Of a stretch of DNA of 64,000 bases, positions 8,478-16,691 are shown one piece after another (position 1 is the first letter of the stretch; each line of letters opens with the position of its first letter). A program made the position numbers and the translations under genes. Source of the stretch: Erwinia sorbitola (lineage in GTDB: Bacteria; Pseudomonadota; Gammaproteobacteria; Enterobacterales; Enterobacteriaceae); contig NZ_CP046509.1 in the NCBI RefSeq assembly GCF_009738185.1, positions 4,529,501 through 4,593,500 on the forward strand, written 5' to 3'. The notes under the pieces were generated by a model. That model made no database searches. It saw only the letters and a program-made list of their open reading frames with translations, and was not told where the DNA came from.

Positions 8478-8978
8478 TTACGGGGTACTACTTGCTGCCT
8501 GCAGCGGTGAAAACTGCTGCATATTTGTTAGCCTGCGCATCTCTTCAAAGCGCCGCTGATGTTTCTTTTCCAAAACGTCCTGCTGCTGTGGCGTTAACAG
8601 GTGATACATCTGGTTGCGAACCCTGGCCATCTCGACCTGGCGCGCTACCTCAGCCTGTGAAATTTTCTCCGCCTGAGCCTGATAGGCCGCTTGATCAAAT
8701 TTATCTGCAATAATCAGTTCGTGAAGTCGTTCTAAATCGTTAATACTTATAGGAGAACGATCGTGTCGTGCCTGCTGCATCAGATCTCTCAGCTGCTGAC
8801 GCTGCTGTTCTGTGAGGTTGATGCCATCAAACATATGACTCTGAGGAACCTGTCTCAGTGTACGGTTTGCTCCGTCATCCTGATGCATTTCGTCAGTCGT
8901 CGTGACGTTGTCAGCCCATGCGGCGGAGAGAGTGAGCATCAGCGCCGGAACCACAACGACGGCGGTAACTTTACGCAT
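8478..8978 (-). CDS. cpxP: Periplasmic Cpx-pathway adaptor CpxP
   Basis: Periplasmic inhibitor of the sensor kinase CpxA that also delivers misfolded proteins to DegP. The 166-residue precursor has a signal peptide (MRKVTAVVVVPALMLTLSAAWA), and the two LTxxQ motifs that define the Spy/CpxP fold are present: LTEQQRQQL near residue 55 and LTPQQQDVL near 128. It is transcribed divergently from cpxRA, sharing a 150-bp regulatory region that holds a perfect CpxR box, consistent with strong CpxR activation. Its 3' UTR contains the CpxQ sRNA and an intrinsic terminator. Confidence 0.96.
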   Translation of the reverse strand: MRKVTAVVVVPALMLTLSAAWADNVTTTDEMHQDDGANRTLRQVPQSHMFDGINLTEQQRQQLRDLMQQARHDRSPISINDLERLHELIIADKFDQAAYQAQAEKISQAEVARQVEMARVRNQMYHLLTPQQQDVLEKKHQRRFEEMRRLTNMQQFSPLQAASSTP

Positions 8979-9060
8979 CGTTTACTCCCAAGTTTGTTTC
9001 CGTATTTCGATTCAACGAGAATGAGTCTACGGCCCCCGCTGCAAACATGCGTCAGGGGGT

Positions 9061-9075
9061 GTAAAACTACGTAAA
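9061..9075. promoter_or_regulatory. CpxR box between cpxP and cpxRA
   Basis: GTAAA-N5-GTAAA occurs exactly (GTAAAACTACGTAAA), the consensus binding site of phosphorylated CpxR. It lies about 80 bp upstream of the cpxP start and 56 bp upstream of cpxR, so it can serve both divergent promoters. Confidence 0.88.
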
Positions 9076-9130
9076 GTCATGGATTGAGCGCATTCGTTCA
9101 CGGTATTTTGCCTGCGGAGGGCAATAAAAA

Positions 9131-9832
9131 ATGAATAAGATCCTGTTGGTTGACGATGACCGCGAATTGACTTCGCTGCTTAAAGAACTGCTTGAAATGG
9201 AAGGTTTTAATGTTCTGGTTGCCGGCGACGGCGAACAAGCACTGGCAATGCTCGACAGCACTGTCGATCTGCTATTACTGGATGTGATGATGCCGAAGAA
9301 AAACGGCATTGATACCCTGAAAGAACTGCGTCAGCAGCATCAGACGCCTGTCATTATGTTAACCGCACGCGGCAGTGAACTGGATCGTGTGCTTGGACTT
9401 GAACTGGGGGCTGATGACTATCTGCCTAAGCCGTTTAACGACCGTGAACTGGTTGCGCGTATACGCGCCATTCTGCGCCGTTCAAACTGGAGCGAACAGC
9501 AGCAGCAGCAGCACGACAACAGCTCACCAACGCTGGAAGTTGACTTACTGCGCCTGAATCCGGGCCGTCAGGAAGCCAGCTTTGACAATGAGACACTGGA
9601 TTTAACCGGTACTGAATTTACGCTGCTCTACCTGCTTGCCCAGCATCTGGGGCAGGTGGTATCACGTGAGCATCTCAGCCAGGAAGTTCTGGGCAAGCGG
9701 CTGACACCGTTTGACCGGGCAATTGATATGCATATCTCTAACCTGCGGAGAAAACTGCCGGAGCGCAGGGATGGCCTGCCGTGGTTTAAAACACTGCGCG
9801 GTCGGGGATACCTGATGGTGTCTGCTACATGA
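9131..9832 (+). CDS. cpxR: Envelope-stress response regulator CpxR
   Basis: OmpR/PhoB-type response regulator of 233 residues; phosphorylated by CpxA, it activates envelope protein-folding and degradation genes. The receiver domain shows the acidic pocket (VDDD, residues 7-10), phospho-acceptor Asp51 in LLLLDVMMPKKNG, Thr78 and Lys100 (LPKPF). The C-terminal winged helix has TGTEFTLLYLLAQ and DRAIDMHISNLRRKL. The linker contains a short glutamine run encoded by a CAG repeat (about 9498-9512), a place where length could vary between strains. Starts at ATG 9131 after GGAGG; its stop overlaps the cpxA start by 4 bp, so the two genes are translationally coupled. Confidence 0.98.
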   Translation: MNKILLVDDDRELTSLLKELLEMEGFNVLVAGDGEQALAMLDSTVDLLLLDVMMPKKNGIDTLKELRQQHQTPVIMLTARGSELDRVLGLELGADDYLPKPFNDRELVARIRAILRRSNWSEQQQQQHDNSSPTLEVDLLRLNPGRQEASFDNETLDLTGTEFTLLYLLAQHLGQVVSREHLSQEVLGKRLTPFDRAIDMHISNLRRKLPERRDGLPWFKTLRGRGYLMVSAT

Positions 9833-11208
9833 TATCCAGCCTGACCACCCGCATCTTTGCCATTTTCTGGCTAACTCTGGCACTGGTACTGATGCTGGTG
9901 TTAATGCTGCCCAAGCTTGACTCCCGTCAGATGACCCCGCTGCTGGATAGTGAGCAGCGGCAGGGATTGATGATTGAGCAGCACATTGAGGCGGAGCTGA
10001 GTCAGGATCCGCCCAATGATTTAATGTGGTGGCGCAGGCTGTTTCGCGCCATCGATAAATGGGCTCCGCCGGGTCAACGCCTGCTGCTGGTTACCAGCGA
10101 AGGGCGCGTGATTGGCGCACAGCATAGCGAAATGCAGGTGATCCGTAATTTTATCGGCCAGTCCGATAATTCCGATCATCCGCAGAAGAAAAAATATGGC
10201 CGACTGGAGATGGTCGGCCCGTTTTCCATACGGGATGGAGAAGATAATTATCAGCTGTATCTGATCCGTCCGGCGGGCAGTTCTCAGCTTGATTTTATCA
10301 ACCTGCTGTTTGACCGTCCGCTATTGCTGCTGATTGTCACCATGCTGATTAGCTCCCCGCTGCTGTTGTGGCTGGCGTGGAGCCTGGCGAAACCGGCACG
10401 TAAGCTGAAACATGCGGCCGATGATGTTGCCGCGGGCAACCTGCGCCAGCGGCCTGAACTGGAGTCTGGCCCGCAGGAGTTTCTCGCAGCGGGTGCCAGC
10501 TTTAACCAGATGGTCAGTGCGCTGGAACGCATGATGACGGCCCAGCAGCGACTGCTGTCCGATATCTCCCATGAGTTGCGCACTCCGCTGACGCGTCTGC
10601 AACTGGCGACCGCACTCATGCGCCGCCGTCATGGTGAAGGCAAAGAGCTGGGACGCATCGAAATGGAGGCGCAAAGGCTGGATGGCATGATTAACGATCT
10701 GCTGGTGTTATCGCGTACTCAGCATACCAATGCGCTGGTCAGTGAGGCTATTAAGGCTAATCACCTGTGGTCTGATGTACTGGAAGATGCGCGCTTTGAA
10801 GCGGAACAGATGGGGAAAACCCTGGAAGTGCCATACCCGCCAGGGCCGTGGCCGCTGTACGGTAACCCCAGTGCGCTTGAAAGTGCGTTGGAAAATATTG
10901 TTCGTAACGCACTGCGCTATTCACATAGCAAGATTTCTGTCAGCTTTGCCGTGGATAAACAGGGTATTACCGTGCATGTTGACGATGACGGCCCGGGTGT
11001 CAGCCCGGAGGATCGTGAACAAATTTTCCGTCCATTCTATCGCACGGATGAAGCACGCGATCGTGAATCCGGCGGAACTGGTCTTGGGCTGGCAATCGTC
11101 GATAATGCTATCCAGCAGCATCGTGGCTGGGTCAAAGCTGATGACAGCCCGCTTGGCGGGTTGCGTCTGACACTCTGGCTACCGCTGTATACCACCAAGA
11201 GCGAATAA
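9829..11208 (+). CDS. cpxA: Envelope-stress sensor histidine kinase CpxA
   Basis: Inner membrane sensor kinase and phosphatase for CpxR, 459 residues. Transmembrane helix 1 spans about residues 9-28, a periplasmic sensor domain follows, transmembrane helix 2 spans about 164-184, then a HAMP linker. The dimerisation box is SDISHELRTPLTRLQ with His248; ATP-binding motifs are ENIVRNALRYS (N box), DDGPGV (G1) and GGTGLGLAIV (G2). Length and motif spacing match E. coli CpxA. It overlaps cpxR by ATGA. A G/C hairpin without a clear T run (11222-11241) separates it from trmL. Confidence 0.98.
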   Translation: MISSLTTRIFAIFWLTLALVLMLVLMLPKLDSRQMTPLLDSEQRQGLMIEQHIEAELSQDPPNDLMWWRRLFRAIDKWAPPGQRLLLVTSEGRVIGAQHSEMQVIRNFIGQSDNSDHPQKKKYGRLEMVGPFSIRDGEDNYQLYLIRPAGSSQLDFINLLFDRPLLLLIVTMLISSPLLLWLAWSLAKPARKLKHAADDVAAGNLRQRPELESGPQEFLAAGASFNQMVSALERMMTAQQRLLSDISHELRTPLTRLQLATALMRRRHGEGKELGRIEMEAQRLDGMINDLLVLSRTQHTNALVSEAIKANHLWSDVLEDARFEAEQMGKTLEVPYPPGPWPLYGNPSALESALENIVRNALRYSHSKISVSFAVDKQGITVHVDDDGPGVSPEDREQIFRPFYRTDEARDRESGGTGLGLAIVDNAIQQHRGWVKADDSPLGGLRLTLWLPLYTTKSE

Positions 11209-11247
11209 TTTGCTATTCTTCGGCCCTCGTTCCTGAGGGCCTGTCAG

Positions 11248-11721
11248 ATGCTAAATATCGTTTTATTCGAACCCGAAATCCCGCCGAACACGGGCAACAT
11301 TATCCGCCTGTGTGCCAATACTGGCTTTAAACTGCACTTAATCGGGCCGCTCGGCTTTGCCTGGGATGACAAACGGCTGCGCCGTGCCGGGCTGGATTAC
11401 CATGAATTCACCGCAGTTACCCACTATGACGGCTATGCGGCGTTTACAGCCGCAGAAGCGCCACAGCGCATCTTTGCCCTGACAACAAAGGGAACGCCTG
11501 CTCACAGCGCTGTGAGCTATCAGGCTGGGGATTATCTGCTGTTTGGCCCGGAAACACGCGGCCTGCCTGCTACCATCCTCGATGCGCTGCCTGCTTCGCA
11601 AAAAATCCGTATCCCGATGATGCCAGACAGCCGCAGCATGAATCTTTCGAACGCCGTTTCAGTGGTGGTTTATGAAGCGTGGCGGCAGCTGGATTACGCA
11701 GGGGCGTTAATTAAGAAGTAA
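11248..11721 (+). CDS. trmL: tRNA (cytidine/uridine-2'-O-)-methyltransferase TrmL
   Basis: SPOUT-family enzyme that 2'-O-methylates position 34 of tRNA-Leu isoacceptors using SAM. The 157-residue protein starts MLNIVLFEPEIPPNTGNIIR, the family hallmark, and carries the trefoil-knot SAM-site sequences LLFGPETRGLP and SRSMNLSNAVSVVVYE. Length matches E. coli TrmL (157). It follows cpxRA on the same strand and is convergent with cysE, as in E. coli; a small stem-loop precedes its start by a few bases, so some transcription may come from cpxRA read-through. Confidence 0.97.
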   Translation: MLNIVLFEPEIPPNTGNIIRLCANTGFKLHLIGPLGFAWDDKRLRRAGLDYHEFTAVTHYDGYAAFTAAEAPQRIFALTTKGTPAHSAVSYQAGDYLLFGPETRGLPATILDALPASQKIRIPMMPDSRSMNLSNAVSVVVYEAWRQLDYAGALIKK

Positions 11722-11731
11722 CGGAGGGAGG

Positions 11732-11872
11732 TAGAATTCACGCCTCTACCAAGGGCCGTCGGTGTCGCAGCAAGTTTGAATTCGGCCAGCGCGCAGCAAC
11801 CGGAGCGTACACAGAGTACGTGAGGATTGCGGGCACTGCCCGGATTCAAAATCGCAAGTAAACCAGGCTAAC
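11732..11872. repeat. Intergenic palindromic repeat-like element between trmL and cysE
   Basis: About 140 bp of non-coding DNA with nested imperfect inverted repeats: GGTAGAATTC...CTCTACC at the left, and a central CGTAC-ACAGA-GTACG hairpin with partial pairing extending outward (GCAA/TTGC, CCGG-type arms). The centre (GGAGCGTACACAGAGTACGTGAGG) without its flanks resembles dispersed enterobacterial intergenic repeats that I recall with a GAGCATACAC...GTATGTGA core. No second copy was noticed in this window, so the repeat status rests on resemblance. Confidence 0.45.
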
Positions 11873-11875
11873 CAA

Positions 11876-12697
11876 CTAGATTCCGTCGCCGAATTCGAAG
11901 CCTGGCACCATGCCATTAAAATGCTGATCCATATCCATGGATGGCTTATCGCTATTCGGCTTACCGACAATACGTGCAGGAACACCTGCGGCAGTGGTAT
12001 GCGGCGGTATAGGCTGTAACACGACCGAACCGGCCCCGATTTTTGCCCCGCGCCCGACTTCGATATTGCCGAGAATCTTGGCACCAGCGCCAATCATCAC
12101 GCCTTCGCGGATCTTAGGATGGCGATCGCCACTGGTTTTACCGGTACCGCCTAAAGTGACAGATTGCAGAATCGATACATCATCTTCGATCACCGCCGTT
12201 TCCCCCACCACAATACCGGTTGCGTGGTCGAGCATAATGCCACGGCCAATTTTCGCCGCCGGATGAATATCCACGGCAAAGGAGACTGAAATTTCGTTTT
12301 GCAGATAAACCGCCAGCGCACGGCGTCCTTCATTCCACAGCCAGTGCCCTATGCGATAAGCCTGCAACGCATGGAAGCCTTTCAGGTACAAAAGAGGTGT
12401 GGAGTACTTATCTACCGCGGGGTCGCGCTGACGCACCGCCTGAATGTCACAGGCAGCAGAAATGATCATTGATGGATCCTGCCGATAGGCATCCTGAATC
12501 ACTTCACGGATAGCGATCGCTGGCATGATCGGGTTAGCCAGTTTATTGGCCAGCATGTAGCTCAGAGCACTGCCCAGGTCATCATGCTTGAGCAGAGTAG
12601 CGTGATAAAAGCTGGCCAGCATCGGTTCACAGTCGGCCAGCGCACGCGCTTCGGTCTTGATGTTATCCCAGATCAGTTCGGGTTCTACACACGGCAT
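11876..12697 (-). CDS. cysE: Serine O-acetyltransferase
   Basis: Catalyses acetyl-CoA plus L-serine to O-acetylserine, the first committed step of cysteine synthesis; hexameric and feedback-inhibited by cysteine. The 273-residue protein equals E. coli CysE in length. The N-terminal helical domain is followed by the left-handed beta-helix hexapeptide repeats (IHPAAKIGRGIMLDHATGIV, IGAGAKILGNIEVGRGAKIG) with the catalytic DHATG His, and ends in the flexible tail (MDQHFNGM...FGDGI) that docks into cysteine synthase CysK. It is last in the yibN-grxC-secB-gpsA-cysE group; a 60-bp gap separates it from gpsA. Confidence 0.98.
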   Translation of the reverse strand: MPCVEPELIWDNIKTEARALADCEPMLASFYHATLLKHDDLGSALSYMLANKLANPIMPAIAIREVIQDAYRQDPSMIISAACDIQAVRQRDPAVDKYSTPLLYLKGFHALQAYRIGHWLWNEGRRALAVYLQNEISVSFAVDIHPAAKIGRGIMLDHATGIVVGETAVIEDDVSILQSVTLGGTGKTSGDRHPKIREGVMIGAGAKILGNIEVGRGAKIGAGSVVLQPIPPHTTAAGVPARIVGKPNSDKPSMDMDQHFNGMVPGFEFGDGI

Positions 12698-12757
12698 GGC
12701 TCTCTCCCAATTAAAAATGGCGTCCGATCAGACGCCACATGCTACAACACGCCCGGT

Positions 12758-13777
12758 TCAGCTCCCGCTGTTTTCGTCCTTCCTTGTGCGACCGAGCAGA
12801 CTTAATGCTGCCTCGCGTGCATTTTTTCCGCAATAGAGAACCTGATAAATCTGCTCGGTAATCGGCATCTCCACACCAAAGCGCGCGGCCAGGGCCTTCA
12901 CTTCTTTGGTGTTACGGAAACCTTCAACTACCTGACCGATGGTCTGCTGGGCACCTTCAACATCAGCACCCTGCCCCAGCATCATGCCAAACCGACGGTT
13001 ACGCGACTGGTTGTCGGTACAGGTCAGCACCAGATCGCCCAGCCCCGCCATGCCCATAAAGGTGGTGGGATCGGCACCCAGCGCAGCGCCCAGACGGCTC
13101 ATTTCGGCAAGGCCCCGGGTGATCAGCGCGGTACGCGCATTGGCACCAAAGCCAATGCCATCCGACATGCCAGCGCCGATAGCGATGACGTTTTTCACCG
13201 CCCCGCCCAGCTGCACGCCGATAAAATCAGGATTGTTATATACACGGAAGCTTTTGCCGCAGTGCAACAGTTGCTGTAAGTCTTCAGCGAATACCGCGTC
13301 CGTTGCCGCCAGGGCTATGGCCGTTGGCAGACCGGCTGCCAGCTCTTTCGCGAATGTCGGCCCGGAAATCACCGCCAGCGGAATAGCATCGCCCAGGATT
13401 TCACGCGCCACATCTTGCAGCAGACGTCCGGTTTCTTTCTCCAGACCTTTCGTCGCCCACACCAGACGTGAATCGGCACGCAGATGTGGCTTAATCTGCT
13501 GGAGCACATCACCAAACACATGGCTGGGAACCACCACCAGAAGATCACGACTGGCAGCTATCGCCGCGGCAAGGTCGGTTTCAAGATGAAGCGTATCCGG
13601 GAAAGGGACATCAGGAAGGAAAGCGGTATTACAACGGTCAGCCTGCAACTGAGCCTGGTGTTGGGGGTTATGACCCCACATCACCACTTCGTGACCGTTA
13701 CGGGCCAGCGTAATCGCCAAAGCGGTGCCGTACGAGCCGGCACCGATGACGCTCATGGATGCATGAGAGCTATCCAT
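12758..13777 (-). CDS. gpsA: Glycerol-3-phosphate dehydrogenase [NAD(P)+]
   Basis: Reduces dihydroxyacetone phosphate to sn-glycerol 3-phosphate for phospholipid synthesis. The 339 residues match E. coli GpsA in length. N-terminal NAD(P) motif VIGAGSYGTALA near residue 10; catalytic/substrate region GGAVKNVIAIGAGMSDG near 190 with the conserved Lys; late motifs TRGLAEMSRLG and GMAGLGDLVLTC. The ATG overlaps the secB stop by one base (TAATG), so translation is coupled to secB, the usual enterobacterial arrangement. Confidence 0.98.
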   Translation of the reverse strand: MDSSHASMSVIGAGSYGTALAITLARNGHEVVMWGHNPQHQAQLQADRCNTAFLPDVPFPDTLHLETDLAAAIAASRDLLVVVPSHVFGDVLQQIKPHLRADSRLVWATKGLEKETGRLLQDVAREILGDAIPLAVISGPTFAKELAAGLPTAIALAATDAVFAEDLQQLLHCGKSFRVYNNPDFIGVQLGGAVKNVIAIGAGMSDGIGFGANARTALITRGLAEMSRLGAALGADPTTFMGMAGLGDLVLTCTDNQSRNRRFGMMLGQGADVEGAQQTIGQVVEGFRNTKEVKALAARFGVEMPITEQIYQVLYCGKNAREAALSLLGRTRKDENSGS

Positions 13778-14238
13778 TAAGCATCCTGCTGAGGAGCTGC
13801 ACCTTCTGACTGCTGCAAATAGTTCATAAACAGCGCGTCAAAGTTAACCGGTGCAAGGTTCAGCTGCGGGAAGGTGCCACGGGATACCAGGCTGGTAACG
13901 CATTCACGTGCATACGGGAACAGAATGTTCGGGCAGTATGCACCCAGACAATGTGCCATCTGAGATCCTTCAATGCCGCCAATGGAGAAAATACCTGCCT
14001 GCTGCACTTCGCACAGGAATGCGGCATCTTCACCTACGGTTGCCGTGACAGTCACGCGCAGCACGACTTCATACACGTCGTCTGCCAGCTGGCTTGACGC
14101 GGTATCCAGATCCAGTTTGACTTCAGGCTCCCACTCTTTCTGGAAAACCTGTGGCGCGTTTGGCGCTTCGAAAGAGATATCTTTGGTATAGATACGCTGG
14201 ATCAGGAATGACATCTCGGTATTGTTCTGTTCTGACAT
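13777..14238 (-). CDS. secB: Protein-export chaperone SecB
   Basis: Cytoplasmic tetrameric chaperone that keeps preproteins unfolded and hands them to SecA. The 153 residues include FLIQRIYTKDISFEAPNAP at the N-terminus and the peptide-binding region with ILFPYARECVTSLVSRGTFP near residue 105; both are diagnostic. Length is close to E. coli SecB (155). Coupled to gpsA downstream (one-base overlap) and preceded by grxC and yibN, the conserved operon order. Confidence 0.98.
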   Translation of the reverse strand: MSEQNNTEMSFLIQRIYTKDISFEAPNAPQVFQKEWEPEVKLDLDTASSQLADDVYEVVLRVTVTATVGEDAAFLCEVQQAGIFSIGGIEGSQMAHCLGAYCPNILFPYARECVTSLVSRGTFPQLNLAPVNFDALFMNYLQQSEGAAPQQDA

Positions 14239-14326
14239 GGTACATAATCCTATTAGGTTAATAATCCGTTACTGTGCTGCAGCAATAGTCAGGCAATATG
14301 CGCCGTAATATATGCGCAGCCTTTCC

Positions 14327-14578
14327 TTATTTTAACAACGGGCTAAGACCGTCACGAGCCTCAAGTGCAAAGAGGTCGTCACAGCCGCCGATGTGCTGTG
14401 CATCAATAAAAATCTGTGGAACCGTGCTCCGGCCGCTACGTTTTATCATCTCTTCACGCAGGGAAGCATCCCCATCAATTGGGATTTCCTGAAAATTCAC
14501 TCCTTTCTGACTCAGCAGCGCTTTCGCACGGTGACAGAAAGGACAGGTCGCTTTGGTGTAGATCTCAACGTTTGCCAT
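14327..14578 (-). CDS. grxC: Glutaredoxin 3
   Basis: Small dithiol glutaredoxin of 83 residues that reduces disulfides and glutathione-mixed disulfides in the cytoplasm. The active site is CPFC (Cys12, Cys15), followed by the cis-proline TVPQIF and the GGCDDL glutathione-binding motif. Length matches E. coli GrxC (83). It lies between yibN (18 bp upstream) and secB (88 bp downstream), all on the same strand, so it is probably co-transcribed with them. Confidence 0.97.
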   Translation of the reverse strand: MANVEIYTKATCPFCHRAKALLSQKGVNFQEIPIDGDASLREEMIKRSGRSTVPQIFIDAQHIGGCDDLFALEARDGLSPLLK

Positions 14579-14596
14579 GCCAGAACCCTCGTTTTT

Positions 14597-15028
14597 TTAT
14601 TTACCGCGAACCAGCGGCAGGTTATCGCCACTCCAGCCGGACACGCCATCTTTCAGTACGTAGACCCGCTCAAATCCTGCTGCATTCAGCTTATTTGCCG
14701 ATTCAGATGCAGAAGTTCCGGTTGCACACACGACGATTACTGGCTGCGCTTTATGTTTTTCAAGCTCACCGAAGCTCTCTTTTTTAATATCTGCGGCCAG
14801 TATATTCATCGCGTTAGAAATATGGCCCTTGCGGTAATCGTCGCGTCCACGCACGTCCACTACCACGGCATCTTCTTTGTTAATTAAGCGGGTTGCTTCA
14901 CCGCGGCTAATTACTTTTACTTTGGAGAACATGCCCTTAACGGTGGTCACGACCACCAGAACCAGCAAAGCGACCCACGCCAGACCTAAAATTGTGTGAT
15001 TGCCTGCAAACTGCATAATATCTTGCAT
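14597..15028 (-). CDS. yibN: Rhodanese-like membrane-anchored protein YibN
   Basis: Single-domain rhodanese tethered to the inner membrane by one N-terminal helix (about residues 13-33). The protein is 143 residues, as in E. coli YibN. The rhodanese core has VVVDVRGRDDYRKGHI, then VVCATGTSASESA, where the active-site loop cysteine is present (CATGTSA). ATG 15028 is preferred to the upstream TTG at 15040 because it aligns with E. coli YibN. YibN has been associated with membrane protein insertion in E. coli; its sulfurtransferase activity is not proven. It heads the yibN-grxC-secB-gpsA-cysE group. Confidence 0.92.
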   Translation of the reverse strand: MQDIMQFAGNHTILGLAWVALLVLVVVTTVKGMFSKVKVISRGEATRLINKEDAVVVDVRGRDDYRKGHISNAMNILAADIKKESFGELEKHKAQPVIVVCATGTSASESANKLNAAGFERVYVLKDGVSGWSGDNLPLVRGK

Positions 15029-15380
15029 GAGGTGTAACAACTCCCGAAAGGGTTAATAAGCGAAAAACAAGGCTTCTGAGTATACCTGCCAGGAGTGTCA
15101 TGTACAGTCGAGAAGCCCTTCAGAGTTGTGTTTTCTGCGACAGATTACAAAAAAAAGTTGCCTTAAGTGAAAACGGCTATCCTGTGATGGCATTGCAGCT
15201 AAGTTAAGCGGTTAAATGTTGCGCAATAATGTGTTTTCACACGCTGCCATCGGATGTCTGATCCACTGCTTTCGAGTGATTGCTCACGCAGGAAAAAGGC
15301 GGTGACTGTTACTGTCAGTAATAGAAAACCATTCAGAGATGGCTGGTAAGCTGCTGTTCATCGTGGAATAATCCAAACAT
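15029..15380. other. Intergenic region yibN-envC with no gpmM
   Basis: This 350-bp divergent stretch holds no convincing open frame on either strand and no remnant of gpmM, the roughly 1.5-kb phosphoglycerate mutase gene that occupies this place in E. coli. It should contain promoters for yibN (leftward) and envC (rightward), but none was clear enough to call. Confidence 0.6.
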
Positions 15381-16688
15381 ATGAGGGAAAAAGCGACAGT
15401 GTTACACCCAAGGACCCCGCGTTATGCATCGGCTGTAGTGTCGCCATCACGCGCAAGCTTGTCCGCCCTGGCCGTCAGTGCGCTTTGCACCGGAGCATTG
15501 CTGTTCTCTTTTTCTGCCCTGGCGGCAGAAGATAACAAATCACAACTGCAATCGATTCAACAGGATATTGCCGCTAAAGAGAAAAGCGTGCAGTTGCAGA
15601 AGCAGCAGCGCAGTCAGCTGCTCGACCAGTTGCAGAGCCAGGAAAAGATTATCGCGCAGGCCAGCAGGCAGCTGCGCGACACCCAGAGTAGCCTCACCAC
15701 GCTCAATAAAGATATCGCCAGCCTTAACGCATCCATCAGCAAACTTCAGCAGCAGCAAACGCAGCAGGAATCCATTCTGGCGCAGCAGCTTGATGCCGCA
15801 TTCCGTCAGGGTCAGCATAACGGATTACAGCTTATTCTTAGCGGGGAAGAGAGCCAGCGCAGTGAGCGTATGCTGGCTTATTTTGGTTACCTCAACGACG
15901 CACGGCAGAAATCGATTGAAGCGCTGAAACAGACTCGCAGCGATCTGTCAGCACAGAAAGCCTCGTTGATTGATAAGCAGGCTGAACAGAAGTCGCTGTT
16001 AAGCCAGCAGCAGAGCCAGCAGCAAAAACTGGAAGGCGCACGTCAGGCCCGTAAAAAAACCCTCACCACGCTAGAATCTTCGCTGGAGAAAGACCAGGCG
16101 CAGCTGGTTGAAATGCGCCAGAACGAAAGCCGCCTGCGCGACAAAATTGCTAAAGCCGAACGGGAAGCTAAAGCGCGTGCCGAGCGGGAAGCACGTGAAG
16201 CCGAGAAAGTCCGCCAACGCGAAGCGCAGGCAAAAAGCAAAGGCAGCACTTATAAACCGACCGACAGCGAGCGTTCACTGATGTCGCGTACCGGCGGTCT
16301 TGGTCAACCGTCGGGTCAGGCAGTATGGCCGGTTCGGGGAAGTATTGAACATCGTTTTGGTGAGCAGTTACAGGGTGAACTGCGCTGGAAGGGGCTGGTG
16401 ATTGACGCGCCTGAAGGTACCGAAGTGAAAGCTATTGCCGATGGCCGTGTTTTGATGGCTGACTGGCTGCAGGGTTACGGCCTGGTGGTGGTGGTTGAGC
16501 ATGGTAAAGGCGATATGAGTCTGTACGGCTACAATCAAAGTGCCCTGGTCACCGTTGGCACTCAGGTGCGTGCCGGGCAGCCTATCGCGCTGGTCGGTAC
16601 CAGCGGTGGGCGTGGCACACCTTCACTCTATTTTGAAATCCGCCGTCAGGGACGTGCAGTCAATCCACTACCGTGGTTAGGAAGATAA
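15381..16688 (+). CDS. envC: Murein hydrolase activator EnvC
   Basis: Periplasmic LytM-domain protein that activates the amidases AmiA and AmiB at the septum under FtsEX control. The 435-residue precursor has an N-terminal signal sequence ending near SFSALAAED, a long Gln/Lys/Arg-rich coiled coil (about residues 55-285, with QQQQTQQ and EREAKARAEREAREAEK) and a C-terminal degenerate LytM domain (GQAVWPVRGSIEHRFGEQL to the conserved YFEIRRQGRAVNPLPWLGR end) lacking full zinc ligands, as usual for EnvC. The start is uncertain: ATG 15381 is annotated, but a GTG about six codons later has GAGGGA upstream. The yibQ gene follows after 3 bp. Confidence 0.95.
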   Translation: MREKATVLHPRTPRYASAVVSPSRASLSALAVSALCTGALLFSFSALAAEDNKSQLQSIQQDIAAKEKSVQLQKQQRSQLLDQLQSQEKIIAQASRQLRDTQSSLTTLNKDIASLNASISKLQQQQTQQESILAQQLDAAFRQGQHNGLQLILSGEESQRSERMLAYFGYLNDARQKSIEALKQTRSDLSAQKASLIDKQAEQKSLLSQQQSQQQKLEGARQARKKTLTTLESSLEKDQAQLVEMRQNESRLRDKIAKAEREAKARAEREAREAEKVRQREAQAKSKGSTYKPTDSERSLMSRTGGLGQPSGQAVWPVRGSIEHRFGEQLQGELRWKGLVIDAPEGTEVKAIADGRVLMADWLQGYGLVVVVEHGKGDMSLYGYNQSALVTVGTQVRAGQPIALVGTSGGRGTPSLYFEIRRQGRAVNPLPWLGR

Positions 16689-16691
16689 GTT

